Notes: generated from the sequence alone by a model not told the origin. 64,000 bases of DNA from Takakia lepidozioides (GCA_030704615.1 CM060731.1:87646756-87710755), one strand, 5' to 3'; shown: positions 51,127 through 63,300, numbered from the stretch's first letter. Numbers and translations are program-made.

Positions 51127-53590
51127 AATGTGTGCAGAGTTCAGTAAAAAAAAGGAAGGGAATTGCAGGGAAGGATGCGAACGAGCATAAGTCTCTTACT
51201 CCAGCAAAGTGTGCACCAACTATTGCGCCAACTGCTGTGATGAGTGGCGCGGTTGTTCCAACTTACGAAAAACCAGCCCCGCCCACTCCACAGACTGACG
51301 TTCCAGCTCCCTTGTATCCACCAGTATCGGCTCCTCCCTCGTATCCGTTTATGTACCCGCAGTATCCTGCCATGTCAGGGTATAATCTGCATGGGCACAT
51401 GCCGTATCCTCACTATCAACCTCCAAACAATGATCCTCAGTGCCAGAATTACAATTCTTTTGCTCCACCTGCAGGCGCTCCAATGCATGATCCTAGTCAA
51501 GGTGGGTATTCCATTTACCACCATTATGGAATGCATCCCCATAGTATGTATCCTCCTCGGCCTATGTACAACCAACCTACTTCCTCCCTCTATCCTACCA
51601 GCCCTGCAAGACCACACCAGGGGCAGGTCCAGTATGGTGGCCACCAACCTTCAGGATCCAACTACAGTGGAGTACAACAGCCGGCACCTTCGAGCTTCAC
51701 TGCACCGCGGCCACCTCTTTATCCAACATCTCCAGGTACACCTAATATCCTGAAAGGGAAAGGCATTCTGAAACAGACCGAGGATGCATTTGCTCCGCAT
51801 CATCCTGTGGGGTGGGAGACAACAGTCCAGCCCCAACAGAGTGAAGGTGGTAACATGCAAGGTACTGCTGAAACCTTGCAGGATTCCAGCCTTACTCCTG
51901 GGGGGACATCAAGGTGTGACTCCTATAGAACGCAAAAATGCTTTAAGGAGGGAAAGAAGGGCACTTGCAAAAGATCTGAGAGACCAGGCTGCTCAGAATG
52001 TGGCTGTAGGGAGGAGGAAATTTTTCATTTCTTGTGATGAACTTGGAAACCCTGAAGGTCCTGCTCGGAACCAGTGGATGACAGCTCTGCGAGGGCAGTG
52101 TCAACGTTTGTTGGACTGGTCATTGTATGCTCAGGATCAACCATTACACTTAATTGAAAAGATCATGGAGATCTTGGCTTCAGATTGGGAATACGGACCT
52201 CCTGGTCTTAACATAAAGGCTATTACAAAAACAATTTGCGGGCAGCTCAAGTACCAACGAAATAAGCTGTTCAAAAATTACTATAGTGTGGGGCTGCCCA
52301 AACCCCATCATGTGCCAGACAAGACATGGGCACAACTAGTTGTTAGTTGGGGTTCCACTGATTTCAAGAAATTCCAGGCAAATGGTGTCAAGGCGCGGGG
52401 ATGTGTGAAGAATACATCTCGATCGGGTCGCAGTGGAATCAGCGGTGTTGTAGCACGACTGGTATACTTCTCTTACAACATATGAAGTTCCCACATTGTT
52501 TTGCATTGACAAACTTTATGTGTTGGGTTTTTTTGGATGGAGCTCAGAGTCTATTCCTATATGGATGGAATTAGTACACATTGCTACTACTTGGGGGCCT
52601 TCTCAGAGTTGGGCGCCAGCAAGAAACTAAGCACTCTTATTGAGGGGGAGTCATTGACGCTATCCTAGATAATTCTTTACTGTTGGCAGTGTGCTATGCT
52701 AGTCATTTACACTTGCAAGTTTGTTGCAATCACAGGAGAAGGAGACTGGACGTACACCAAGTTTGCAGGAGATCGCCGGTAGCGCCAGAAGTGACAAAGG
52801 CTATGGGTCGGGGTGTACAGGCAGTGCAGCCACAACAGTATATAAACTCAGTACCAATTCTGGTGTGAATTACATATTCATGATTTCCATGCCATTGCTA
52901 GTTGCCGTTTGGTTCTCTTTTCTTACTAGTTCATCAGTCAGTGTAGTGAATTGTTACTTTGGAGGTGTTCTATGTGATGGGGCAGGGAATTGGTTCACTA
53001 GCAGCTCGCCTCGATGCTATGGAAAACAAACAAGTGCAGATGGAAGCCAGCTCCAAGGCAGCTTTGGAAGCAGTCCAAGTCCAACTGGAGGCAGCGGCTG
53101 CATTCAACATTGCGCTCGCAGCTAAACTTGGCATGAATGTGCCAGATTCACAGCCTACAGGTCCACCATGCACCACCTTTGCGCCACATCCAACAAATGA
53201 GACTATTTCTCATGTTATGGGCTCACCACTCAACCTGTTCAAGGCAGTTTCTTCACCGCCACCAAAGCCAAACACAATAGGCTCATTGTTTGGGCTTTCA
53301 GAAATGGAGGGGGATGATGACATGGAGGGTTGGTCTGAAGGTGAACTCAATCCATCCCCCCATATTGTTGAGGCAACTGCAAAGTGTTCATCAGTTTTGT
53401 TGTCCCCTACACCAGCAGCACTGCCGGCATATGTACTACCCTCTCAATATGCCTGTGAGGTCTCCATGAATTTGCAGAGTGCCCCACAGAAAGGTGTGTC
53501 TTTTGTACATGATAATCATGTACAAGTTGTAGGTAATTGCCCTTCGGCAACTGAGAGGCAGAGAAACACATCCTTATACTTGACTTGAAT
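51127..53590 (+). pseudogene. CACTA accessory protein, Transposase_24-like part
   Basis: Begins at a clear acceptor (TGTGTGCAG, 51119-51127). The first half is Pro/Tyr/Ser-rich (YPPVSAPPSYPFMYPQYP, SSLYPTSPARPH). A shift in a G6 run near 51902 leads to a folded segment: IERKNALRRERRALAKDL, NQWMTALRGQCQRLLDW, IKAITKTICGQLKYQRNKLF, then WAQLVVSWGSTDFKKFQANG, which resembles the W..P..KK.S..NK.NR block of Transposase_24. After a likely intron from GTATAC (52461), a segment KETGRTPSLQEI (52740) matches the family's TGRTPS motif. The last frame (52959-53588) has a coiled coil (RLDAMENKQVQMEASSKAAL) and low-complexity sequence. Role: probably terminal-repeat binding. Confidence 0.65.
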
Positions 53591-54250
53591 GGATTGTTAT
53601 GTGAGAGCAGACTACGAACAAGGGAATACCTAGAGCCCACTGTCACCTCCAGACCTGGGTGTCAGGAGTTTCTGGACCGATGCCTTCAGATTTTTGATGT
53701 AGGTGTATGGTCTTCCACGTCATTGAGTAATGTCCTTCCAGTTGTGAAAGCTTTGTTTCGTGGGAAGCAACCAAAGATGGTGCTTCACCAAGACTATTGT
53801 GACCAGCGTGTGGGAATGGTGGACCCTTTCAATCCTTCTAAAACTGTCATGTACAAGAACTTATGTAATTTTGGAAGGACTACAGCCATTACAATCCAAC
53901 CAATACTTTGCTGGTGGACGATTCCCCACTCACTTGCTTACCCAACCCTGCAAATAATTGCATCTTCCCGTATCCATGGAAGTTGAGGGATCAGCCAAAC
54001 TGCAAGAGGCTTATGAAAGAATTACTGCCTTGGTTAGAGGGTGTATCCAAGGCTGCACACATCCCTGAGTATGTGTCAGGGCACCCATACAGATATGGGC
54101 AGCCCAACTACTTGTTCAATACTGCAGCCATGGGTAGTGGATCACAACAATCTGCAAAGGCATCCGAACCAGGGCTTCCTGCTGCCAGAGTTCCAACGAC
54201 TTTGCCTCCCGATGCAACAACAAAGCATAATCAAAGAAAGGTGAAAGCAA
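53535..54250 (+). pseudogene. FCP1/NIF-like phosphatase domain in the CACTA gene
   Basis: In one frame after the coiled coil: HILILDLNGLLCESRLRTRE, where LDLNG stands for the DxDx(T/V) catalytic motif of HAD phosphatases of the FCP1/SCP class, with the second Asp replaced by Asn. Then RPGCQEFLDRCLQIFDVGVW and SS, PVVKALFRGKQPKMVLHQD, and MYKNLCNF. After a single-base shift near 53870 comes NTLLVDDSPLTCLPNPANNC and IFPYPW, the conserved third motif, then ELLPWLEGV. The order and spacing match FCP1-like domains, which normally act on the RNA polymerase II tail. The D-to-N change suggests loss of catalysis. A spliced product with the neighbouring Transposase_24 part is possible. Confidence 0.75.
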
Positions 54251-54838
54251 AAGTTTCAATGCTTGGGCGCGTGGGTGGATTTGTATTGTTAATGCTACTT
54301 CACAATGTGTGTCATTCGTGCTATTCTCATTTTTTGATTGTTGTGTCATCCAATATACAGATGGTGAAACCAGTGAAGCGTTCAATGGACAGGGAGAGTA
54401 CAATATGTGCTATCAATCAGACTACAACCACATTGGATCTAACTGAACCACAGGGTGACCAACAAAATCCGCACAGTGTAAGTACTTCGTTTGTGCAATT
54501 TTGTTTCCTTGTCTGATGCTGGATCAATACACCTCTTATGTATCGCCACATAGCTGCAGGCCCAACAACCTACATAGGTAGTTTTGTGACATCGTCCTAC
54601 CACATCCATGTTGACCATGCATAACCTGATACCAACTAGGTATGGCACCGTTCCAGCTTTGATCATGTCAGCATGTAGTATAGAGACAAGCAAATGCAAT
54701 TCGGAATTGGAAGTACTGCAATAGGTAGGGTTGGGGTGTTTGCTGGAAGAACTTCAATGTCATTTTGCAGGAGTGTCAAGCTGTCAGTCTCTGTTCTCCA
54801 GGGTTCATTTATGATATAGGAATCTGGTTTTTGTTGCA
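54251..54838 (+). other. Spacer within the CACTA-associated gene
   Basis: Contains a short coding-like stretch (KPVKRSMDRESTICAINQTT near 54367-54480) followed by a donor-like GTAAGTACTT (54478), then apparent intron to about 54838 (TTGTTGCAG acceptor). Confidence 0.4.
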
Positions 54839-55091
54839 GTTTCAGATCGGCGACAAGGTGTTATTGTTTGATCCTTGTGCACCAAAAAGAAGGGCAGGTG
54901 TGGGATATATTGCTGGATTTCCGAAAGCAAATGTGCCAGATAACTATTACCGTATCCATGTGAAATCGGTCATGATTTCAGAAGTTGTGTTGCCATACCC
55001 GGACTACTCTGTTACCCCTAATTATACCACATTGGGTGACACGCAGGGAAGTTCCACCTTATGGTCTGAAAAGTTTCTTAAACACGCGTGA
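54839..55091 (+). pseudogene. C-terminal exon of the CACTA-associated gene
   Basis: After the acceptor TTGCAG at 54833-54838 the frame reads FQIGDKVLLFDPCAPKRRAG, YYRIHVKSVMISEVVLPYPD and TLGDTQGSSTLWSEKFL. The LPxPD...TLGD...xxxW order matches the C-terminal segment that closes many plant Transposase_24-type proteins (a DUF8039-like domain). It supports 51127-55091 being one gene. Stop at 55089. Confidence 0.55.
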
Positions 55092-55486
55092 TATTGAAGG
55101 TGCTACAAGTTTAGTTTAGTTTTCTTTATGGATTGAGGGTTGCTGAGACAGGTGAACAAAACAGCTCTTCTCACATGAACAGTATTTTTTGAATTGATGC
55201 TCTTGCTATTCTCATGTATGATCACAAGATCCCCTTGTTCAAGGGCAACTTCATTTTCCCACATCAAGCCAAATTTTTCTTGTGTAGACATGAATGTGGT
55301 ATTTTGCTGGTTGTTTGCTATATTTAATATTAATAACATTACTATTGGTCAATGTGGTTGATAATACAATTATTATCCATGTTTTAAATAAGCTTTTGTT
55401 TAAATGAAACAAAACAAATAATAATTCTAAAATAATAATATATTACATATTAAATCAAGCAGCCAATGGCTTTTGGGGTGCTATCC

Positions 55487-55518
<32 letters not shown>

Positions 55519-55996
55519 TGACTATTCATTTTGGCATTTGTCAACAAATAATAATTGTTTACTTTTTGTCCAATAGGAACAAAACAATGGATATGACAGT
55601 ATTCACACTAGTGTCATTGCGATCACACCACGACTTGAACCTGGTGTTAAATTTGTGTGAGAGAATCCGTAAGAAGAGCCCTTAATATCTATTATGTATT
55701 TAATAATTCTGATGGACTCTATTACGTGGCATTCCCTTTGACATACATGTGGCAGACATGGTGGCAATGAGGTGTAATAAGTACCGTAGAAAGACCATTA
55801 AGATTACTTAGTCAAAATAGTAGTTGAACTAACCAGTCAAAACGGCCGTCAAAATATCTGTCAAAAGAGCCACCTAAACCTACTGCCACATCAGGTGCAA
55901 GTTTGGTGTGAGATGGTTTTTTTCACAGGACCAAGAAAGTTCACATGTGGTGCAAAGGACTAGGTTAACCTAACACCAAGGGGGGGTGTGAACTTG
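55092..55996. other. AT-rich intergenic DNA with (AAT)n microsatellite
   Basis: No gene seen. (AAT/TAA)n tract at 55487-55519. Words like AAGAGCC recur at 55676, 55865 and 56024. Confidence 0.6.
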
Positions 55997-56045
55997 GGCT
56001 CTTTTCACACCAAAATGTGTGAGAAGAGCCGTTAAAAAAACTGGT
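55997..56045 (+). other. Hairpin followed by CTGGT (possible Helitron end)
   Basis: GGCTCTTTTCACAC, a 6-nt loop, then GTGTGAGAAGAGCC forms a 14-bp stem with one wobble pair (55997-56030). Eleven bases on is CTGGT (56041), fitting the CTRR-T end of Helitrons. No matching 5' end was found. Confidence 0.3.
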
Positions 56046-56239
56046 TTCTGTATTAGTGACCTAAATGAGAGAGGATAAAACACCTCCGAGGTCAAAGGTG
56101 CTGGGGTGGGGGGGGGGGGGGGGGATTTTAAACTTTAAACCCCCAGCCAACCATAAGGCACACACACTGTTGTCAGTTAACAAATGAACCAACCCTCCAA
56201 GGAGGACAAACAAACTACCGGGGACTATTCCCCTGAGAC

Positions 56240-56720
56240 GAACTACGATTGGCATGATTCCTATGCCTAGAAGCGTGTAAACCCAATGATGAAAGTTAGT
56301 CCTCTAAAGTGAAGGCGAGAAGCCTTATTAGACGTCTTGATGTGACGCCAATTGATCTCCCGGTCGAACTCAGATGAGGCGGTGAATGGTGAAGCGGAGG
56401 TCACGCCATCCAACGGGGGGCAGCTTTTTCCAAGAGCATTGATCATGCGAAGTGCTGATGCATAGGATTCCCTGGTGCCCCCAAGATGATTTGAAGGACT
56501 CATAGAGCAAATCCGCCTTTCGTGGCACTCTTTCGATGTCTACACACATTTTGGCCCAGGCCTTCCTGAATTCAACTTGCATATCATAGTAGATTAGAGA
56601 CAGAAATGAGGATGTGGAGCAAGTGGTGTCCGAGAAGGTTTTTATGCATCTAGCAGTCCATAAGTGCCAGAGGTTCGAGCTCCTTAAGACTGGCAAGCAA
56701 AGGAAGTTCGTTTAGTGATT
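56240..56720 (-). pseudogene. LINE 3' end fragment, minus strand
   Basis: The minus-strand frame 56696-56370 reads VLRSSNLWHLWTARCIKTFS and VEFRKAWAKMCVDIERVPRK, resembling the region after RT in plant LINEs (the LW..W..RC motif near the zinc-binding end). A second frame follows to 56267. Truncated at its 5' side. Confidence 0.55.
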
Positions 56721-57660
56721 GGGTTGTAGTTCAGTAGCAGATCGGTAACTGTGAGGCGGGTATTGTTCCAGTTCGGTAGAACGATATTGTTCTGAATCAA
56801 AATGTTCAAAGCAAGAGAATTTTCAAGGAATTTTCACATGTTGTTCAATATCTCACTGGGCTATGGAAAGAGCACGTCACTCATACTTCAGCAAAGTAGT
56901 TGTGTAGTTGAATTGACTACTCAATAAAGACAATACTCCAACCACTTCAACCATTAACACGGGTTGTGGGGCTAGAACTTAAATGCATGAAACAGATTTG
57001 AAGGAGAGACCTGGTTAGTGTCAAACTTAGTTGCAATGGTGCAAGAGACCATGTCCTCCTTCCTTCCTCCATGTCCCGTATGTTCTCCACTTCTGGTGCA
57101 CTGTGTAGCATACGGTCAGTTAATTTGGATCACACTTGAGCATATTGGTGCAGAAGTACAAACTGCCCAATGTAACTTGCACAGTATGAGCAGTCCAGTC
57201 TAATCACTGCTTCTTGAGTCCTCTGCAGCAGGAAATGGATTGAAGTATTCCTAGCAAGAGAATTTTCACAGCACATCTCACTCTCACTGGGCTGGAACAA
57301 GCATGCCAGACATACTTTAGCAATTCTATACTCTAGCAAAGTTCTCCAACCAATTCTATAAGAGAGCTTAAGTATTGCTACCAGGGCCTTTTCAATGTGG
57401 TGCTCTGTAAACCCTGAAACAAACTAAGAAATTTTTGAATGTTTTCCACTTAGAATACCTTCCCTATATCAAGAGTCATTGTGAACATGAACACTCAAGA
57501 ACATCGTGTAGCATAGAGCCATAGTGTTCTTGAGGTTCTGCTTTCTGTGACTCGAATTTCCTTGTGTTCTATGCCTACGCCTCGATTGAGCTCATGATTG
57601 GAGGTTCATAGAAAGAAAATGTAGGCTTCAATTGTCCCACATTGCAATGCCCCCTGGACT
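56721..57660. other. Non-coding interval
   Basis: No gene, RNA gene or named repeat seen. A duplicated phrase (AGCAAGAGAATTTTC, CACTGGGCT) occurs near 56811 and 57253, a diverged direct repeat of ~100 bp. Confidence 0.5.
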
Positions 57661-57769
57661 GTGTGAATTCAGTAAATGGCAATTGATACTACGGGTCCCG
57701 AGGGCGGGGCGCGGACGGCACGTGGGTGGGCCAAGGGAGGGTGGGGATTTGACAGGAACGCTCCGGCAG

Positions 57770-57945
57770 CTGGCCAAAGTGGCGTGGTAAAGCAAGACCC
57801 ACGCTCTCACACGCGCGCATTCAACTCCCATCCTATGTCCAGTGTAAACCTTCATTAATACAGTAGGGCGGGCTTGCTTGTTTTCCATGCATTTGTTTTA
57901 TGTATGGGGCGGGGTAGGTGGTTGAGAACCGGTTCGACCCCTGTA
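57770..57945 (+). repeat. tRNA-like SINE fragments
   Basis: AGTGGCGTGGTAAAGC (57779-57794) resembles an A box, and 25 bases on ATTCAACTCCCATC (57819-57832) resembles a B box. A second B-box match, GGTTCGACCCC, is at 57931-57941. Neither folds into a good tRNA by eye, so SINE-derived sequence is the better reading. Confidence 0.4.
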
Positions 57946-58139
57946 CCCGCGAACACCGTGTAGTTTCTTGAGGGCTAGCTGTATAAATGATGTGGGAGAA
58001 TGTGGCATGTTCCCACTCTCTTCACATGAACCATGTCGGTGCCACCTGTACATTCAATGCGCTATAGCAGCCTAGTCACACCCTCCGTCGCTGTTCCTTG
58101 TGTAAAAATAATAGAGACTAGGGTAGCCTGTGGCGTTGT

Positions 58140-59110
58140 CCAGGGTCATCTAAGCCCAAGTGCAATCTCCTATGCATTCAAGTGCGTCTCCTATGTCTAG
58201 GCCCAAGTGTGACCTCCAGGGTAGCCTGTGCCGTTGGCCCAAGTGTTCAATGTCATCTTAGCCCAAGTGCAATCTCATATGCATCCAACTTTGGCGTCTC
58301 CTATGTTGAGGCTCATCTAAGTCCAAGTGCAATCCCCTATGTATCAAAGTGCGTCTCTATGTCGAGGCCCAAATGCAACCTCTAGGGTAGCCTTTGTCGT
58401 TGGCCCAAGTGTCTAGTGTCATCTAAGTCCAAGTGCAATCCCCTATGTATCCAAGTGCATCTCCTATGTCGAGGCCCAAATGCGACATCTAGGGTAGCCT
58501 ATGCCGTTGGCCCAAGTGTCCAATGTCATCTAAGCCCAAGTGCAATCTCCTATGTATCCAAATGTGTCTCCTATGTATCCAAAGGCATCTCCCATGTGTG
58601 CGTCTCCCATGCCCGATGTATCCAAGTGCGTCTCCTATGTCGAGGCCCAAATGCGACCTCTAGGGTAGCATCTGCCGTTGGCCCAAGTGTCCAGTGTCAT
58701 CTAAGCCCCTAAGTGTAAGATCTTCTATGTATCCCAGTGCATCTCCTATGTCGAGGCCCAAGTGCGACCTCTAGTGTAGCCTATGTCGTTGGCCTAGTGT
58801 GAAGAATTGAAAATCTAAGACCAAGTGCAATTTCCTATGTATCCAAATGCGTCTCCTATGTCGAGGCCAATGTAAGCCCAAGTGCAATCTTTTATTCATG
58901 TATCCAAGTGCATCTCCCGTGTAGAGGCCCAAGTGTCCAGTGTTATCTAACCCCAAGTGGAATCTCCTACGTATCCAAGTAGGTCTCCCATGTCAAGGCC
59001 CCACCTTCTTTTTCCATGAATTTATTGAGTAGTAATATATCCAATCATTATTGATATATCTCCCCTCTCTAGGGTAGCCTCTACAGTTGGCCCAAGTGTC
59101 CAATGTCATC
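58140..59110 (+). repeat. ~107-bp diverged minisatellite
   Basis: Repeated phrases GTCATCTAAGCCCAAGTGCA, TCTCCTATGTCGAGGCCCAA and CTAGGGTAGCCTATGCCGTT recur with anchor spacing of 107 bp (58145, 58252; 58418, 58525) plus partial units. Open frames in it (58182-58712) are translations of the repeat. Confidence 0.9.
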
Positions 59111-59330
59111 TAAATGCATCAATATATAAAGCAAGCCATATCTAATCATTTTTTTTCCACAGAACCTACGACCAGATTTGAACCGGAGACCTTTCCCTTG
59201 ATATCTCTCCCGAGGCTCCAACCATTGTCCCAGGTATGCCCACTTTGCCATTTTTGCTATTTTGGGGGAATTTCCAGCGACTGTACTTGGAATTCCACAT
59301 CTCTCACACTGCAGGTCCAATAATCATGAG
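59110..59330 (-). repeat. SINE-like element, minus strand
   Basis: The minus strand holds GGTTCAAATCTGG (59184-59172), a B box, preceded by ACAATGGTTGGAGCCTCGGG, an A-box-like stretch, and followed after ~20 bp by an A8 run. Spacing is as in tRNA-derived SINEs. Confidence 0.4.
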
Positions 59331-60345
59331 ACCAAGCCCGTGCACCCCTCTTCGTCGAGGGCTTTCCAATGGTACCAAGCACCCATGCTGGGGCCCCGCG
59401 GTTTGGGACATCTCAACGTGACAAAACAAAACAAAACAAAACGTCTTGCTTCATAGATTGATCATGCAACAGAACAAAATTTGAGTAAAAAGTAATCGAT
59501 TCTGGTGGGCTTTAAGTCACAATTGCCAAATTACAGGAGAGCTGTAAAAGACATATACCCAAAATCATTGCACAAAATCCCGCACTCCATTCCATATCTT
59601 GATGGGATTCCTCTAGGTATGAGAATCTCAGTCCTCCTTTTGCTCTTGCTCTCTTTCTCTATTTGTGTGTGCGGCCCCCTACAGGGTACGCATTGATATA
59701 AACGAGTTTCTTTGCTGAAGGACAATAACTTTACACACTGACTGCCAATTCCCACATGAAACAACAACCCCATCCAAAGAAATGGGAAAAGCTCCTACTT
59801 CCCTGCCAGTGAATCTACATTTCTCTTCTGTAAAGAGAAGGACTTCCCAAGAAACCAGAGGCCTGCCTCACCACAGGAGGAACCTATTCCCCGAGGCACC
59901 AACGTACTGATCTTTGACCAAACAAGCTCCCCTGCACCCGAAAGAAGCCCATGCATGAAGTGAACTCGTGGCCTTTCTCTTGGACTATCCCAAACTGGTA
60001 TGGGCAGGTAGCACCGTACATTTCCACAAACAATAAGTTAGGTTCAAGACCAGAGGCAGTCTGCTTAATTTCGCACCACAAAAAGGAGACATCCAACCCC
60101 CAGAACAACGGCCTGCTCACAGACACGGTTGGAGGGTCACAGACCAACAGTACACTCATGTCTGTCAGCTGGATGTGGCCATGGAACCCAGCTGGTTAAG
60201 GCACTCTTCCTGTGGTCTGGAGCTCTGAAGTTGCCACAGACAATAGACTGAAGAGACCATTTCAAACATGAATTGTTGGAAGAAAACCTCCAATGGACCA
60301 GCAAAACAAGACTGTCATCAGCAGGCGAAGAGCCTGGGTAAACTG
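59331..60345 (-). other. Downstream region of the trihelix gene
   Basis: Probably 3' untranslated and flanking DNA of the minus-strand gene at 60346. An (ACAAA)4 tract lies at 59419-59441. A 91-codon minus-strand frame (60159-59884) has no recognised motif. No clear poly(A) signal chosen. Confidence 0.4.
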
Positions 60346-63300
60346 TCATGCTTGCGTGCTTGCAGTGAGCGCAGCTCCCAGCTGTTTGAGACCATCGCCA
60401 ATGCTGTTGAGAGCTCCAATATGGCCAGCCCCAAGCTGCATTGTACCCCGGAATTTCTCTTTCTCAAATTCAAGCTTCTTCTCCTCCATGTCCATGTCCT
60501 CCTTGTGGCGTTTGTCTTTACGATCCTCACTCTCCATCATTGCTTCAATCACCCTCTTGTTGTTCTTCTTGAGGATCAAGGCTACACCAGCTTCCTCTGT
60601 CGGTGAAATAAGTGATGTCTTCCTCTTTTGTTTCCTCAGCAGTGCATCAGGATCGCCATCACCATCTGAGTCCTCTGAGTCTGAGAACTCCACATCACCA
60701 GTTCCCAGCAAACTCTGGTTCCTGTGAGATGCCCCTGCAAACCCATAACACATAAGATGACTTATTAAAACATCAAACTTAGTACTTCAAATCCTGAGGG
60801 ACTACAACCCATACGAGTGAGAGATCTTTCTTGCAGATGCAGATCTCCATTCGTTTGCATTGAAAACATTCCAAGATCAGGCACCAACGTTTGGTAAATA
60901 GCTATTCCAACATTTCTAATTTACATAGAGAAGAGCTTCTGATCCTCTACGGTAACACCCTTCTCTGGCACTCGGAGAAGGACACGAGGCCACAAGCTTG
61001 CCCAACAAAGAAGCAATCAAAACCAAATTCCTTGCCTGAGGAACTACACGACCAATTACACTATGTGCACTTTGCATCGCACATGAGATACAAATTTGGC
61101 TAAATATCTACTCTCATACGTCTTCCATCAATCTGTACAGGGGGATTACTGGTAGAACATTGCTGCAGATGGGTCCCAAGGCCTGGTGATTGCTTGTGGT
61201 CATTGTAGCAATGATCGACCAGCTACATCCCCATCCAGCTCAGAACTTCTCTAAAAAGCTCCCATTCAGCACTTCAGACTTTGTCAGACAACCTCCTTTT
61301 GCAATTACGTCAGTCAGTCATAGCTCCCTATCTCCATCTGCCATGGCAACAAGTAATATCATATTCCTATCTCTATGTCAGTCTCGACATGGCTCAATGT
61401 AGCTACAGCCTGTCTTTGGCAACATATATTGCAGCAAGCACCTACAGCAAGTACCTTTTCATGTGTACCATGCAAAAGACACCTGCATTGGTGGCACAAA
61501 TTTCTCTGCCACTGTCTCTGCCTTGTTCTTGCTTGGTTCTTTATCTTCTCTCTCTCTCCAACTAGGATTAGTAGCAGATGAGTGAGAAAGTAACGGGGAA
61601 GATTGGGGCAGCAGGTCAAGGCAGGAAGGGTAGGACAGTAGGGAGCCACCAAAGGCGTACACAGCTTCAAGCACACATCAAATACAAATTTCATACCATT
61701 CCAAAAAATCAAACTTATGCAACATTTCCATTGAATTTTTCGACTCGAGTCTATTACAACTCAACACCTTCCACATACATTAGCGTTCGTCAAGTATTCT
61801 ATAAATTTCCCTAGTTAGATAAAAGCTGAACAAAGACATTATATGACACAGGAAGCAACTGCTGGCATTCCTTAAAAGAGAAGAGGAAATGATTGGATCC
61901 ATGGGAGATGAACTAGCAGTATTCTAAAGATTGTTATGAGAAAACTCGGACTGTTTCAGAACATGAGCAGCCATGACTGCCCAACCCACATCCTGGCTCA
62001 AAGCAATTAACTGAAAATTAAGTGTGCTTACTAAACATTAGTAGAGCAGATCTGTCTGTCTAGCTCTCTCTCTCTCTCTCAGACACATCACTTCATATCC
62101 TTGTGGAAGGGAAAAAGGTGTCCACCAGAACACAACCGCCCTCTTAAATCCTTCCATTGTCAAAGCAATCCCCTAATCTTGCTCAATGTCATATACCATC
62201 ACCATCATGTTGAGAAGTATGTTCGTCATGGAGCAGTTCCAGATAATAGTACCTGTATGCCGCAAAGGAGCAGACGTGTCAAGCTCCCCTGGGTCAGCTG
62301 GCCGGCCCTTAATGTACCACTCTGCCAGTGCATTGTACACCTCTTTGTAAAAATTAGGGGGCATAGCCATCTTCTTCCTCTCCTCCTTGGACATCTCCCA
62401 GTATGACTTCTGGCCACCAGGAATGGCCTTCTCATGATCATTCACTTTCTTGAACTCTGATACCAGGAGCTCCCACTTGTCCTGACACTGCTGTGCACTT
62501 TTATGGACCCCGTGACTCCAGCCATAGTCCTCTATCCATTTCCACCTCTCTTGCGCAGTCTTATGCCTCTCTTTTAAGTTTCCCCTCCGTACCCTGTCAA
62601 AGTCCTCACGTCTTGCCGCCTGCAGAACCAAAAATACTCGTTGTCGGTTACACTCTAGCTTTGTATTTGTACCAGTATGATACCCTAGAATACAACATGA
62701 CCATTATGAGCCAAAGCTTGAAACAACTTCTGCCAACCTTTCAAGCTTCATATTGGTAACAATCTACTGTACAAGAAAATCATCACCAACGATACTCACC
62801 TAATGCCTGTGTATACAAGTCATCTTATACATGCATGGTATTGTACTGCCAGATTTTTTATCCATTACAAATTCGTACCCTCTTCACACAACCTATGATA
62901 CTCCTGCAACATTTCAAATAACTAGTATCTCTTTTGCAAATGCAGAACCATGATCATATCCTCATTCAAGCAGCATATATGCCTCCTCTAAAATTCAAAT
63001 CAGAGGCAACTCAGACCCCTAGGTTTTACTGCAATTACAAGGCCCTAGAGTCCCTTATCACGCTTGTGACCATCTCCTGTTATATCAGAAAGACAATAAA
63101 TCATTCTGATGAAGGAGGCTCCTGAATCTATGTCGGAGTCCAACATCTACATAGCGAACCTAAGCAAGACCTCAATCCCTGCAGCAAGAAATAAAAGTTT
63201 TGCTTTCCAAATTAAGGAATCCCACAACTCAGTTGAGATTGTTTTTTTGCTGCTTCCTGGCAATTGTTTTAATTTACATCCTCGGACTCTCGAGGAAGCC

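Larger units (their letters stand above)
16045..55091 (-). mobile_element. CACTA (En/Spm-like) element with nested insertions
   Basis: Span of coding sequence typical of plant CACTA elements. Minus strand: transposase-associated domain (46450-46241), Tnp2-type transposase (46102-44643), DUF4218-like part (18391-17659) and DUF4216-like part (17565-16645). Plus strand, divergent: a Transposase_24-type accessory gene (46848-55091). The transposase gene is interrupted by retrotransposon D (18392-44642). Element termini (CACTA... inverted repeats with 3-bp duplications) were not identified at either end, so the outer limits given are those of the coding parts only. Confidence 0.75.

Noticed and set aside
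58182-58712. Two Ser/Val/Cys-rich ORFs
   Set aside because: They translate the 107-bp minisatellite and do not extend beyond it.
59110-59330. A functional tRNA gene on the minus strand
   Set aside because: B and A boxes are present but I could not pair an acceptor stem or anticodon arm by eye; SINE-derived is more likely.
60268-60727. Plus-strand ORFs opposite the trihelix third exon
   Set aside because: Antisense of a spliced, family-matched coding exon with intact phases.
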